Shown here in pieces: positions 7,318-16,025 of a stretch of 64,000 nt of DNA. Below the pieces are notes generated by a model that did no database searches, was not told where the DNA came from, and saw nothing but the letters and a program-made list of their open reading frames with translations. Location of the stretch: NCBI GenBank assembly GCA_029558635.1, contig JAKQEE010000416.1:1-64000 (forward strand). The letters run 5' to 3'. Position 1 is the first letter of the stretch; each line of letters starts with the position of its first letter. Position numbers and translations under genes: made by a program. This stretch comes from Pseudomonadota bacterium. Lineage in GTDB: Bacteria > Pseudomonadota > Alphaproteobacteria > Micavibrionales > Micavibrionaceae.

Positions 7318-8187
7318 ATGGAGCTGTTCATGTATGATCATTTAATTGAATTAAATACCGCGTCGTGGCCAAGGTCATTCCTATTGCTTCAGCAGGAAGC
7401 AATACTCGCCAAATCGTCTATACTTTCTGGCTTTGAGTTTATGATCAAAGGTGGTTTTGACGATGTTTACAAAGGCCATTACTACACATCATTTTTTCAA
7501 CTTAGCGTTGGCATTGAAAGAATGTTAAAGCTGGTGATCATATCCGATCACATGTTCAGAAACGACTATCAGCCACCAGATATCAAAACAATAAAGTCAT
7601 ATGGCCATGACCTACTGGCGCTTTATCAGAGAGCCAAAGAAATTAGCACTACATATAGCAACGCAGCTCTTCCAGTTTTAGAAAACGAAAATATCCGCAA
7701 TAACATTTTAATTTTTATGAACGACTTTGCAGCAGCCACTGGTCGGTACCACAATATTTCTAATATTGCTCAGGTTACAAATCCAGATCCGCTTACTATG
7801 TGGTGGGATATTATAGACCAGATAAAGTGCAATGACTTTTCCAGCAGAACACATTCATGGATAGAAAATGAAGTTGCGAGACGTCTTAATCCAAATCTAC
7901 AGATGCAGGACATAGTTGAAAATACCGGATATGTGTCAGGCGTTTATAGGTTTATCATGGTTGATAAAGCAAATTATTACGCGGTATGGAATACTTTAGA
8001 ATTAGTAAAGCCTATCATAAAACTCCTTTCTGCAATTTCACGAAAAGCCCATGAACGAGATACGACTGAACAACCCATAAAATATCGCGCTCCTCATATT
8101 CCGTACTATGAAGAAATCTTTCCAATTTTATATACGAGCAAGCGAGACGTTCTACGAAGAAAACGTTGGACTGATCTTGGTCTTTAA
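7318..8187 (+). CDS. Plus-strand protein of unknown function in the head module
   Basis: A 289-residue protein I do not recognise. It is the only plus-strand gene in the head module, lying between gpW and the large terminase, whose end it overlaps by four bases. An N-terminal helical stretch (about residues 50-80, including SFFQLSVGIERMLK) looks like the opening helices of HEPN-type folds, but no R-x4-6-H motif is present, so HEPN nuclease activity is not supported. A second ATG at 7330 is possible. The gene is AT-rich compared with its neighbours. Opposite orientation and composition suggest a moron gene expressed in the lysogen; superinfection exclusion or defence is speculative. Confidence 0.6.
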   Translation: MELFMYDHLIELNTASWPRSFLLLQQEAILAKSSILSGFEFMIKGGFDDVYKGHYYTSFFQLSVGIERMLKLVIISDHMFRNDYQPPDIKTIKSYGHDLLALYQRAKEISTTYSNAALPVLENENIRNNILIFMNDFAAATGRYHNISNIAQVTNPDPLTMWWDIIDQIKCNDFSSRTHSWIENEVARRLNPNLQMQDIVENTGYVSGVYRFIMVDKANYYAVWNTLELVKPIIKLLSAISRKAHERDTTEQPIKYRAPHIPYYEEIFPILYTSKRDVLRRKRWTDLGL

Positions 8188-10205
8188 AGATAAGGATCAT
8201 TCGCCCGCACGGCTTTACGCTGTGGGAAGGTGACCCGTTTCTTGGTTTGCGGCTTCGGCGGTTCGGCCTTGGCTTCTTCGGTCACGGGGATTTCCACCCC
8301 GCGTGTCGGAATCTCGGCTTCCACGCCCAGCGTTTGTTCCAAACTGCGCCATTTGAATTCGCTCATCCGGTCGATACCATATATAGTGGCAGCGGCACGG
8401 GCGTACACGCGGCAGTCAAGGGCTTCGTTGTTGCGGCTGGGGTCTTTCTCCCAGGTCGCATGCGGAAAGCCCTTTACAACGCGAATGACGCGGCGCTCCG
8501 CCGTCAGCTGCTTGAAATACTCCTCGCCATATTGCGGGAAGTGGCAGCTGCCAGGCGGGAACACCGCACCTTCAGCGATTTCGCGGTCGGTCGGCCATTC
8601 CAGCTTCAGCCAACGGTAAAGCTCCATCTTGGCTACAGGGCCGGATACGTTCCAGACCCGCAAACCGCGACGTTTCCCGCCCGTATCAGCCTTTGACACG
8701 CTCAGGATCAGCGCCGTTTCACGATCCTGACCTTTGACGGCCACGACCGTGCGCGGCTGGCTGGCGCGTGCGCCGTTACCGCCCCAGACGGCCTGAGGAT
8801 GGTTGCGCACGAAGCCGTAAACATCCTGCGTGGCGTAACCGCTGTCCACCGCCATCACCCGCACGGGCATGGTATGGCCTGTGGCATGCGGCCAATCGCG
8901 CTGCAGGACTTCTTCGTCCAGCCGTTTCCAGATTTCCGGTCGCGCGGTATCGCCATCAAGAATGACGTAATCCACCGACCAGTTTTCCTTGTTACGCCCC
9001 CAGGCAACGATCTCGCATTCGAGACGGTCTTTCTGCACGTCGACACCCGCCGTCAGGAACAAACCGCCCATCGGAACGACACCCTGAACATAGGTTTGTC
9101 GGCGTTCATACAGACGCTGCCATTCCGGCGCATCGGAGGATTCCTCGTAAGGCTCTCCTAGCACGGTGTTGACGAAACCCTTCATCAGATCAGGGTTGCG
9201 CTTTGCATCTTCGAACATGGCCGCCGCATCGCCCCACGAAAACCAGCCAATTGGGCTGTAGAGGGATGACAGGTGATAACCTATCGTTCCATCCGTGGTT
9301 TCCGCTGTCGCCCGCCATTCACCCCGCGCCAGCATCGCTGTCTTGTGGTGTTCGGCAATCAGGCAGCCGCAGCTCTCGCAAACATATTCTGCCTTTTGCG
9401 GCTCATTTTCCGGCCAGCGCAGTTGCGTGAACCGCAGTGGCTGGAAATGGTTGCATTCAGGGCAAGGCACATGGAAGAACCGCTGGTCGCTTTTCTCGAA
9501 TTCGCGTTGAACACGGGATAAGCCCTTAACGGTAGGTGTGCTGACCATGAATATCTTTCTGCGGCGCTTAAACGTGGCAGACCGACGCTCTGCCAGCAGG
9601 ATCGGATCACCTTCGCCATCAACGTCTCCTGGGTACGCATCGATTTCGTCCATAAACAGGTAGCGGGCAGGCATTGAGCGCAGACCCACGGCGGAATTCG
9701 CACCTGTCATGATGAGCAAGCCGCCAAGGAAATCCTTGCTCAAGATCGTGTTGCCGCTGTCGCGTTCTCGCGCGGGGCGCACTTTCTCGCGCAATTCCGG
9801 CACATCGTTCAAAAGCGGATCGATACGCTGTTTGGAATGACGTTTGGCCAGCTCCACCGTTGGCGCAACGGCCATCATTGGCCCTGGCGCTGCATGGATG
9901 ACGTAACCGATCCAGTTGTTGCCGCATTCCGTCCCGCCGACCTGCGATCCCTTCATGAATACGATGCGCTGTACCGGAGAGGACGGCGCAAGATGATCCA
10001 TGATGTCGCGTAAGTACGGCGTGCGGGCGGTGCGCCAGCGCCCTGGCTCGGCAGCCGATTTCGGAGAAAGAAGGCGGTATTTATCTGCCCATTCCGATAC
10101 CAGAAGGTACGGATCGGGTTTGACGGCCTGCTGCCAGATATTTTCGATTTCTAGACTGTCATATCCTCCTTCATTCGATATCGAGTTTGGCATCCCCAAG
10201 TTCAT
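8184..10205 (-). CDS. Terminase large subunit (lambda gpA family)
   Basis: About 673 residues, the size of gpA-type terminases that cut concatemeric DNA and drive packaging by ATP hydrolysis. Seen in the sequence are RYLFMDEIDAYPGDVDGEGDP (Walker B region, near residue 190), a zinc-binding pair of CxxC units (CPEC and CESCGC, about 250-285), and the nuclease-domain stretch LFLTAGVDVQKDRLECEIV. I chose the ATG at 10205, with GGGAG 7 bases upstream; ATGs at 10223 and 10193 are alternatives. It overlaps the small subunit gene by about 35 bases. Confidence 0.9.
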   Translation of the reverse strand: MNLGMPNSISNEGGYDSLEIENIWQQAVKPDPYLLVSEWADKYRLLSPKSAAEPGRWRTARTPYLRDIMDHLAPSSPVQRIVFMKGSQVGGTECGNNWIGYVIHAAPGPMMAVAPTVELAKRHSKQRIDPLLNDVPELREKVRPARERDSGNTILSKDFLGGLLIMTGANSAVGLRSMPARYLFMDEIDAYPGDVDGEGDPILLAERRSATFKRRRKIFMVSTPTVKGLSRVQREFEKSDQRFFHVPCPECNHFQPLRFTQLRWPENEPQKAEYVCESCGCLIAEHHKTAMLARGEWRATAETTDGTIGYHLSSLYSPIGWFSWGDAAAMFEDAKRNPDLMKGFVNTVLGEPYEESSDAPEWQRLYERRQTYVQGVVPMGGLFLTAGVDVQKDRLECEIVAWGRNKENWSVDYVILDGDTARPEIWKRLDEEVLQRDWPHATGHTMPVRVMAVDSGYATQDVYGFVRNHPQAVWGGNGARASQPRTVVAVKGQDRETALILSVSKADTGGKRRGLRVWNVSGPVAKMELYRWLKLEWPTDREIAEGAVFPPGSCHFPQYGEEYFKQLTAERRVIRVVKGFPHATWEKDPSRNNEALDCRVYARAAATIYGIDRMSEFKWRSLEQTLGVEAEIPTRGVEIPVTEEAKAEPPKPQTKKRVTFPQRKAVRANDPYL

Positions 10206-10716
10206 CCAGATGCTCCCGCACATAGCGTTCCAGGGTCATGTGCAAGACATGCTCGTCCACCTGCAGCTCGGCGGCGATTTGTGCGGACACGCGTGCTGGC
10301 CAGTTTGCCCATGCGTCCCTGAATTGCCGCCCCAGGCGGAACACCTGTGCTTTCACCATGTCCTTGTTGATTAATTGTCCTTTTTTCTCCTGCAGGCGTT
10401 GCCGCGCGAGGTGGGCTTTGGCGATTTCGTGCGCGGTGCGGGCTTGCGTGAAGCTGTTCATGCCGTGCGCAGCGCGGCCATTCTCGACCAGTGTCTGTTT
10501 GACGGAATTCATGGCCTCTTCGGGGTCGATATCCTTGAACCCTGCCGGATCATGCCGCTTGGTGTGGTCGGTGTTGGCTTCCCAGGCCGCATCGGCCTTG
10601 GCAACGTCGATCTTTCCATTGCTGTCGGGCGTGATGCGGCCTGCTTTTATTGCTTTGCGCACGGCGTTTTCAGCCACGCCCCGATGACGGGCGTAAGCAC
10701 GGACGGAAACCCCCAT
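10171..10716 (-). CDS. Terminase small subunit (Nu1-like)
   Basis: A 181-residue small terminase subunit that recognises the packaging site on phage DNA. The first 45 residues form a winged helix-turn-helix like Nu1 (GVSVRAYARHRGVAENAVRKAIKAGRI). A helical middle with QTRTAHEIAKAHLARQRLQEKKGQLI-type residues and a C-terminal large-subunit-binding helix follow. It is the first gene of the packaging module and overlaps the large subunit gene. The upstream 90 bases hold a divergent promoter region shared with the DUF3489 gene. Confidence 0.85.
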   Translation of the reverse strand: MGVSVRAYARHRGVAENAVRKAIKAGRITPDSNGKIDVAKADAAWEANTDHTKRHDPAGFKDIDPEEAMNSVKQTLVENGRAAHGMNSFTQARTAHEIAKAHLARQRLQEKKGQLINKDMVKAQVFRLGRQFRDAWANWPARVSAQIAAELQVDEHVLHMTLERYVREHLDELGDAKLDIE

Positions 10717-10763
10717 AAATCCTCACTTTTCCTGATCTATTCAACTTTACTTGCGTGCAAATT

Positions 10764-10785
10764 GAAGCGTTCATGACGATGTAAC
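10764..10785 (+). promoter_or_regulatory. Shared upstream element, copy 1
   Basis: GAAGCGTTCATG (10764-10775), five bases, then GTAAC (10781-10785), placed 22-43 bases before the ATG of the DUF3489 gene. The same two blocks occur in the same order upstream of the minus-strand gene at 19123-19353. Two distant prophage genes sharing this leader suggests a common promoter or operator. Confidence 0.4.
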
Positions 10786-10806
10786 CTCAACAAAAGGAGC
10801 ATCATC

Positions 10807-11128
10807 ATGGCCACCGCAAAAAAGAAAACCGCACCAAAAAAAACAAGTAACAAAGAAGCCTGCGCCGAAACCGCGCAGCATGCCTGACAAGGTCGCAAAA
10901 CCCAAACCAGAAGCCACACAGGCCGTCACCGAACCCAAGAGCAGCAAGAAAGATAAAATCTTTGCCTTGATGCAGCGTCCCGAAGGCGCGACCATCAAAG
11001 AAATGGTCAAAGTTAGCGACTGGCAGAGCCACACGGTGCGCGGCTTCCTTTCCATGCTGAAAAAGGCAGGAAAGACCGTCACCAGCGAACGGGTTGATGA
11101 TGCACGGCGATATTTTATAAAGGTCTAG
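10807..11128 (+). CDS. DUF3489-type small protein, frame interrupted at an A run
   Basis: The C-terminal part from 10880 reads as a DUF3489-like winged-helix domain (KDKIFALMQRPEGATIKEMV, then WQSHTVRGFLSMLKKAGKTV). These small proteins are common in alphaproteobacteria and their function is unknown. The best start is the ATG at 10807, with AAAGGAG 7 bases before it. That frame gives a Lys-rich MATAKKKTAPKK and then meets a stop near 10886. Reading seven A instead of eight at 10836-10843 joins it to the domain. So this is a frameshift mutation, a sequencing error, or slippage on the A run. An internal ATG at 10880 could give an 82-residue product. It ends four bases into the convergent HEPN gene. 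Confidence 0.6.
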
Positions 11129-12183
11129 TCGTTTCTATGATGGCCTGCCAGGCCATCGCAAAATTCGCATCCAGAATATTCACTCATTTCAAGATCACCA
11201 CCACCTATTTGCAATTCATTGCACCATCCGCAGCCTGCTATTTCATCTGTAATGTAAAAACATTCTTTGCAGATGTAGTAAGCATGGTGCTCTATGACCT
11301 CATTAGGCGTAGAACACATGGCACAATTTCGAGGTGTATAGTCTGCATAATTATCTGTGCCAACAGAATCGGTATCCAAAAGATCAGATAAATGATCTTT
11401 ATCTATTGGTTCGTTACAAGCTGTACAGCATACTTCAGTATCGCCCTCTATAATCTCCAATAAACCGTCACAATCATCGTCACCGCAAGGGGTTTTCAAC
11501 AAATATTCCTGAAAAAGGCATACTCTGCATTTACAGTTAAAAAGATATTCTGTTAGCTTATTCTCTTCGCTAGCGGCTTTTTTGCACCGTGTGCAATCTC
11601 TGAATATAGCCCCGTTTGATTTTGCTAAAGCTATTTCAGGCGTAATACGGCTAAAAACGGTTTCTAAATAGATATCATGTTCTTTCATACTCGCGTTAAT
11701 GGAAGAGATTCTGTCTCTGTAATCACCAAACACATCACCCCAGCCAGACAATAATCGTCTCAAGAAGAACCATCCACTTGATTGTTCAACAGCAATTTCT
11801 TCAAGAAGCTTTTCTTTCTTCGCATGCGTGTGTGCCTCATGAAAGAAATGAACCATCTTGTTTCGATGATTAGCTAACGCCTTAAAGCATTTTTGTATAT
11901 CAGGGGATATTTTCTCTCCAGTTACAGATTCTATCCTCGGAACAAGGTCATTAAAATTTATCGATTTAAAATCACCTTTCTTAAATTTCTCGATATCCGG
12001 ATGATCCTTAACAGCAATTACTAATGACCAATGCTCATGCATTAAGCGGGCTTTTAACAAAATTTCGATAGCGGCGCAAAAATTAATTACCGAATACTTT
12101 GGTTCAGCTTTAAACTGTTGAATAGCGCGTTCTAGAAAATCAAAACCATTGTTGATTAAGTCTTTTAATAAAGCATCTTTCAT
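11125..12183 (-). CDS. HEPN-domain protein with C-terminal zinc ribbons
   Basis: A 352-residue protein in two parts. Residues 1-200 are helical and hold a HEPN RNase motif, R107-NKMV-H112, after a helix with FCAAIEILLKARLMHEHW. Residues 215-352 hold about eight Cys pairs (CTRC, CRVC, CCTAC, CAMC, CKEC, CGWC, CEFC and CGDDDC), enough for several zinc ribbons. HEPN proteins with this motif are usually metal-independent RNases of toxin or abortive-infection systems. Its ATG overlaps the methyltransferase stop by one base (TAATG), so it is translationally coupled to two DNA methyltransferases. It is AT-rich relative to them. The nuclease role is inferred from the motif. Confidence 0.65.
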   Translation of the reverse strand: MKDALLKDLINNGFDFLERAIQQFKAEPKYSVINFCAAIEILLKARLMHEHWSLVIAVKDHPDIEKFKKGDFKSINFNDLVPRIESVTGEKISPDIQKCFKALANHRNKMVHFFHEAHTHAKKEKLLEEIAVEQSSGWFFLRRLLSGWGDVFGDYRDRISSINASMKEHDIYLETVFSRITPEIALAKSNGAIFRDCTRCKKAASEENKLTEYLFNCKCRVCLFQEYLLKTPCGDDDCDGLLEIIEGDTEVCCTACNEPIDKDHLSDLLDTDSVGTDNYADYTPRNCAMCSTPNEVIEHHAYYICKECFYITDEIAGCGWCNELQIGGGDLEMSEYSGCEFCDGLAGHHRND

Positions 12184-13445
12184 TATGGCACTCTCAAGCT
12201 TGTATTTTTTGCTATTATATCGAATTCTTCTCCTTTATCAGCATGAATCGCTTTCTTGCCTGTAAATTCCTGCCATCTTTTGACAATGACATCGGCATAT
12301 TTCGGCTCAAGCTCAATCAGACGTGCGCGACGTCCCGTTTTTTCACAGGCAATCATCGTGCTACCTGACCCGCCGAACGCGTCCAGCACGATGTCCTTTG
12401 TCTTGCTGGAATTATGCAGGGCGCGTTCCACCAGTTCGACAGGCTTCATGGTCGGATGCAGATCGTTCTTCACGGGCTTGTTCACGAACCAGACATCGCT
12501 CTGATCCCGCGCACCGCACCAGTAATGTTCGTGACCGTTTTTCCAACCGTAGAGGATTGGCTCATACTGGCGCTGATAATCGGAGCGTCCCAGCGTGAAG
12601 GTGTTTTTCGCCCAGATGATGAATGTCGACCATTTGCCACCGGCTTCCGAAAACGCGCCGTGGAGCGTATGCAGCTCGGAGGATGACATACAGATATACA
12701 TCGCGCCTTTGCAGACCATCATCAGATTTGTGCAAACGTCATACAAAAAGGCCGCGAAATCCGCGCCAAGATTATCGTTTTGGATCGGGCGGGATTTGCC
12801 GCGCATCTTGTCCTTGGCCGAGTTCGCGTAATTAACATTATATGGCGGGTCGGTGAACACCATGTCGGCCAGCTCTTCACCTAGCAATGTTTGATAGCTG
12901 TCAATCAGCGTGGAATCCCCACAGAGAATTTTGTGATCGCCGCAGAGCCACAGATCGCCCAGCACGCTGACAGGCGTTTCTGGAATCTCTGGTGCAGCAT
13001 TCTCGTCCGTCAGACCTTCGCTATCAGCATCACCATTCAGAAAGGTTTCCAACTCATCATCATTGAAACCCAAAAGACCAAGATCGAATTCGTCACCATC
13101 CAGCGCCTGCAATTCTTGCCGTAACAACTCATCGTTCCAACCAGCATTTTCTGTGATTTTGTTATCAGCGATGACCAGCGCACGGCGCTGCACTTCGTTC
13201 AGGTGCTTAAGGCGGATGGCGGGAACCTCTTTCACGCCCAGCATGCGGGCGGCCATCACACGGCCATGCCCAGCAATAATACCACCGTCATCGCCGATCA
13301 GGATTGGATTCACAAAACCGAATTCCGTCATTGATCCCGCGATCTGTGCCACCTGTGCATCCGAATGGGTGCGGGCGTTTTTGGCGTACGGGATCAGATG
13401 ATCGACAGAAATATATTCGACATTCAGTTGAACATCATTGCTCAT
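12183..13445 (-). CDS. ParB-domain DNA methyltransferase (N6-adenine or N4-cytosine)
   Basis: A 420-residue fusion. Residues about 10-100 are a ParB/sulfiredoxin-like domain with the GHGR motif (59-62). The rest is a beta-class amino-methyltransferase: DPPY at 199-202 comes first and the SAM-binding FGGSGST near residue 350 comes later. It would methylate the exocyclic amine of A or C in phage DNA, probably to escape host restriction. Such fusions are common just before the terminase genes of alphaproteobacterial prophages. One-base overlaps with the C5 methyltransferase upstream and the HEPN gene downstream show a coupled operon. Confidence 0.88.
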   Translation of the reverse strand: MSNDVQLNVEYISVDHLIPYAKNARTHSDAQVAQIAGSMTEFGFVNPILIGDDGGIIAGHGRVMAARMLGVKEVPAIRLKHLNEVQRRALVIADNKITENAGWNDELLRQELQALDGDEFDLGLLGFNDDELETFLNGDADSEGLTDENAAPEIPETPVSVLGDLWLCGDHKILCGDSTLIDSYQTLLGEELADMVFTDPPYNVNYANSAKDKMRGKSRPIQNDNLGADFAAFLYDVCTNLMMVCKGAMYICMSSSELHTLHGAFSEAGGKWSTFIIWAKNTFTLGRSDYQRQYEPILYGWKNGHEHYWCGARDQSDVWFVNKPVKNDLHPTMKPVELVERALHNSSKTKDIVLDAFGGSGSTMIACEKTGRRARLIELEPKYADVIVKRWQEFTGKKAIHADKGEEFDIIAKNTSLRVP

Positions 13446-14581
13446 CAGATTGTTTCTCCAAAAGTTGTTGTTGCTGCTCTAGAAATGAGAGTGCGCCATG
13501 CATAAGCGGCAGCCAGCGGCACGACACCGTTTCCACAGGCGCGAATTCTGTCCACCCGATAGGCCAGCCCATCAGCCATTCGACAAATTGCGGGTTCAAG
13601 ACTTTCTGGGACGTCGCTCCAGTCGCCTGTCGGCCCTGGGGCGAAGAGAGGGAATGTAGGCAGGCCTCGACATTCAGCGGCTTCGTGTTGCGCCTGAATT
13701 GGCTCGGCCCCGCATTGTTCTTCGCATCCTGCGTGGTGACGGTCGGCCAGACCTTCGCCTGCGCCGACAGAGAGCCGAAGCACCGATCCGTTCTGTCCCC
13801 GTTGCGTTTGAGGAAGGTGTCCTGATTTTCCGCGCTTTCCTGCGCCCTGGGTGTCAGCCACATGATCTGTTCGCGCAGATTGCTGGGACGTGTCCGTCCC
13901 GCCCGCGCTCCCTCTGGCCCCAGCATCCGTTCCATCGCCTCCGGTGAACGCGGCGGCAGATGATCCATCGTGTTCGGCGTTGCCCAGGTGATGACCGAAA
14001 CTTCCAGCCGCCTGCGCGGATCGCCCTTGGCAATCTCGCTCTGGCACGGCGTGTTGGCCGAAGACACTCTCGCGGTAGGCCAAGATGAACAGCCGCTCCC
14101 GTTTGTGAGATGCACCGACTTCCTCCGCCGTGAACAAACCTGCCTTAACGCGGTAACCCAGGCTTCGAAGGTCATCGTGGACTTGTTGGAATCCCAATCG
14201 TAAATGTCCTGGAACATTTTCGAAGAAGCACAAGGGCGGGTCGATTTCTCGCACCACTCGAAAGACATCTGGCCACAGGTGTCTTGGGTCTTTATCGCCG
14301 AGCTGTTTGCCTGCAACGCTAAAGGGCTGGCATGGATAGCCCGCAGTGATGCAATCCACGAGGCCACGCCACGGTTTGCCATCGAAGGTTCGTAAATCCG
14401 TCCATATAGGCGCTTGATCCAGGGCGTCCTGCTCCATGCGCGTTGCCAGGATTGCTGCCGCATAGGCTTCGATCTCAACAAAACAGACTGTGCGAGCATT
14501 TGGCTGCGCCACGCGAAGTCCGAGGTCGAGTCCGCCGACACCGGCGCACAGGGACAGAATTGTGAAGGGATGTAAATCCAC
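13445..14581 (-). CDS. DNA cytosine-5 methyltransferase
   Basis: A 378-residue C5-cytosine methyltransferase. Motif I is LSLCAGVGGLDLGL (9-22), the catalytic Cys84 is in GYPCQPFS, ENV is at 121-123, the SHKRERLF motif lies near 155-163, and motif X (GNGVVPLAAAYAW) is near the C-terminus. The variable region between motifs VIII and IX is the target-recognition part; the target is unknown. The start is GTG at 14581 with AAGGAAC about 7 bases upstream. It is the first gene of the three-gene coupled operon with the ParB methyltransferase and the HEPN protein. No restriction endonuclease is adjacent. Confidence 0.88.
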   Translation of the reverse strand: MDLHPFTILSLCAGVGGLDLGLRVAQPNARTVCFVEIEAYAAAILATRMEQDALDQAPIWTDLRTFDGKPWRGLVDCITAGYPCQPFSVAGKQLGDKDPRHLWPDVFRVVREIDPPLCFFENVPGHLRLGFQQVHDDLRSLGYRVKAGLFTAEEVGASHKRERLFILAYRESVFGQHAVPERDCQGRSAQAAGSFGHHLGNAEHDGSSAAAFTGGDGTDAGARGSAGGTDTSQQSARTDHVADTQGAGKRGKSGHLPQTQRGQNGSVLRLSVGAGEGLADRHHAGCEEQCGAEPIQAQHEAAECRGLPTFPLFAPGPTGDWSDVPESLEPAICRMADGLAYRVDRIRACGNGVVPLAAAYAWRTLISRAATTTFGETI

Positions 14582-14792
14582 ACGTTGTTCCTTGAACCTT
14601 TTGGGTGCGCAGTCACAAAAAGGCGGGTGCGCACTTCTGGGTGCGCAGCTCTCAAGGCCTTTATTTCCCGCTGTTTTTGCAATCAGGCGCGTAAAATGCG
14701 CACCCAGAAAAAAAGTCTGTGACTAAAAAAGTCCTGCGCCTTAGCCCGCCGCATAGGGGCCAATCGCCGGAAGTACCTTTTTGCCTTCGTCA

Positions 14793-14830
14793 CCACGCCT
14801 CAAACGCAAAAACCACGCGGTGAGGCGTGG
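14793..14830 (-). terminator. Inverted repeat with two mutually exclusive hairpins
   Basis: CCACGCCTCA (14793-14802) is a perfect complement of TGAGGCGTGG (14821-14830). Inside the 18-base spacer CCACGC (14813-14818) can pair with GCGTGG (14825-14830) instead. The element lies in the 332-base gap between the HEPN gene of the HipBA operon and the C5 methyltransferase. No T run follows on either strand, so it may be an operator or a factor-dependent terminator. Nothing else clear is seen in the gap. Confidence 0.35.
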
Positions 14831-14913
14831 CTTGGGATGGAATGATCGCGATGATAGTGACTAGAATGCCAAAAAATGTTCGCGTTGTCCGTAACAATTA
14901 TGTTCGAACATTT

Positions 14914-16020
14914 TTATGCGGCCTGTTCGATGGTTGCACTTCCATTTTTGACCTGCTTTATAAGTTTGATAATAAACTCCGCATACAGCATCAGACGAAT
15001 GAAATTCTCTTCGTTGCCATATCCAAGGTATTCTTTATCACCATGCATGATCTTGTGCCTAAACAATGAATAGCTCTCGTTGGGCGTGATTTTATTTGAA
15101 TCTCGGAATAGACCGCTAAAGATCACTTCTTGCAGCATCTCTGCAGACCAGAAGTCAACGATCTCGGCAACCGTCTGAACGGCCACATCATGCCGTACAT
15201 CTGTCCGCTTGCCTTTAAGCTCTGCTGGAAGATTGCCTTTAATCTCTTGCTCTACGCGTTTTCTGATGGCCTTAGGCAAGACACCATACAAGTCGCGGAC
15301 CAACCCATCAATCTGAGCAATCAGAGCAGGGACAGTCAACAGATGTACATCCGCGTGATTATTGTCCTTACTCATTGCAATGGCGGCCTGAAATACTTTT
15401 AACCGTCCTTGCTCGATATCCGTCTGCCATTCCTCTACAATCGTATGTAGGCGATACCACCCATTGGCTTTGTAATAGTTAATCACGAATGGAATTATAT
15501 CCTCATTATCGCGAAGGTCTTCTTCAACTACCAGCATTAAAAGCCCGTCATCACTAATTAACCAGTGATCAGAATGAAGACGAATCTTGATTAAATGTTC
15601 AGGAGGTATATTACGAATGAAATCAGTTACGCCACGGAAAGCCTGACTGATTTCTGAGAAGTTCAACCGATCCTGAAGATCATGAAATTGCTTTAAGGCT
15701 TCTTGGAATGGTCGTGTTTGCTCTTGAATTTGTTTCATCAGCTCCTGATAAGGGCTGTGCATCTTTGTAATTTGATCAACGAAAGGTGTAAGGCCTCTGG
15801 TGATTTCTTCTATCGCTCGCATATGTGATGGCATGTTCACGCGTAGTGCCTGAGAAATACCGCTAAACTGATCATGAAATAGTTTCTTTTGCTCTTCTAT
15901 CTGTCGCATGTATTCCATCAGAGGCGATGATATGATTCCCTTGCTCAGGGCAGTCATTTTCTCATTCATCTCGCGCAAGGCTTTTACGGATTGTGGTTCT
16001 AATAAATCTTTGATGTCCAT
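14914..16020 (-). CDS. Coiled-coil protein with a C-terminal HEPN motif, third gene of the HipBA operon
   Basis: A 368-residue protein. The first 130 residues are long polar helices likely to form a coiled coil. A middle region of unknown type follows (about 130-230). The end holds a HEPN motif, R321-HKIM-H326-G, followed by helices with FIRLMLYAEFIIKLI. The R-x4-H-G form is typical of abortive-infection HEPN RNases. The ATG at 16020 is 5 bases after the HipA stop; an in-frame TTG at 16029 would overlap it. A HEPN partner for HipA is not part of the classic two-gene system. RNase activity is inferred. Confidence 0.6.
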   Translation of the reverse strand: MDIKDLLEPQSVKALREMNEKMTALSKGIISSPLMEYMRQIEEQKKLFHDQFSGISQALRVNMPSHMRAIEEITRGLTPFVDQITKMHSPYQELMKQIQEQTRPFQEALKQFHDLQDRLNFSEISQAFRGVTDFIRNIPPEHLIKIRLHSDHWLISDDGLLMLVVEEDLRDNEDIIPFVINYYKANGWYRLHTIVEEWQTDIEQGRLKVFQAAIAMSKDNNHADVHLLTVPALIAQIDGLVRDLYGVLPKAIRKRVEQEIKGNLPAELKGKRTDVRHDVAVQTVAEIVDFWSAEMLQEVIFSGLFRDSNKITPNESYSLFRHKIMHGDKEYLGYGNEENFIRLMLYAEFIIKLIKQVKNGSATIEQAA

Positions 16021-16025
16021 GATAA

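Noticed and set aside
10836-10843. Programmed minus-one frameshift on the A run
   Set aside because: A minus-one shift there meets a stop at once; only a plus-one (or one-base deletion) reading joins the DUF3489 frame.
13435-14682. A 415-codon open frame overlapping the C5 methyltransferase
   Set aside because: It lies in another frame of the same strand, lacks any domain, and the methyltransferase frame carries all catalytic motifs.
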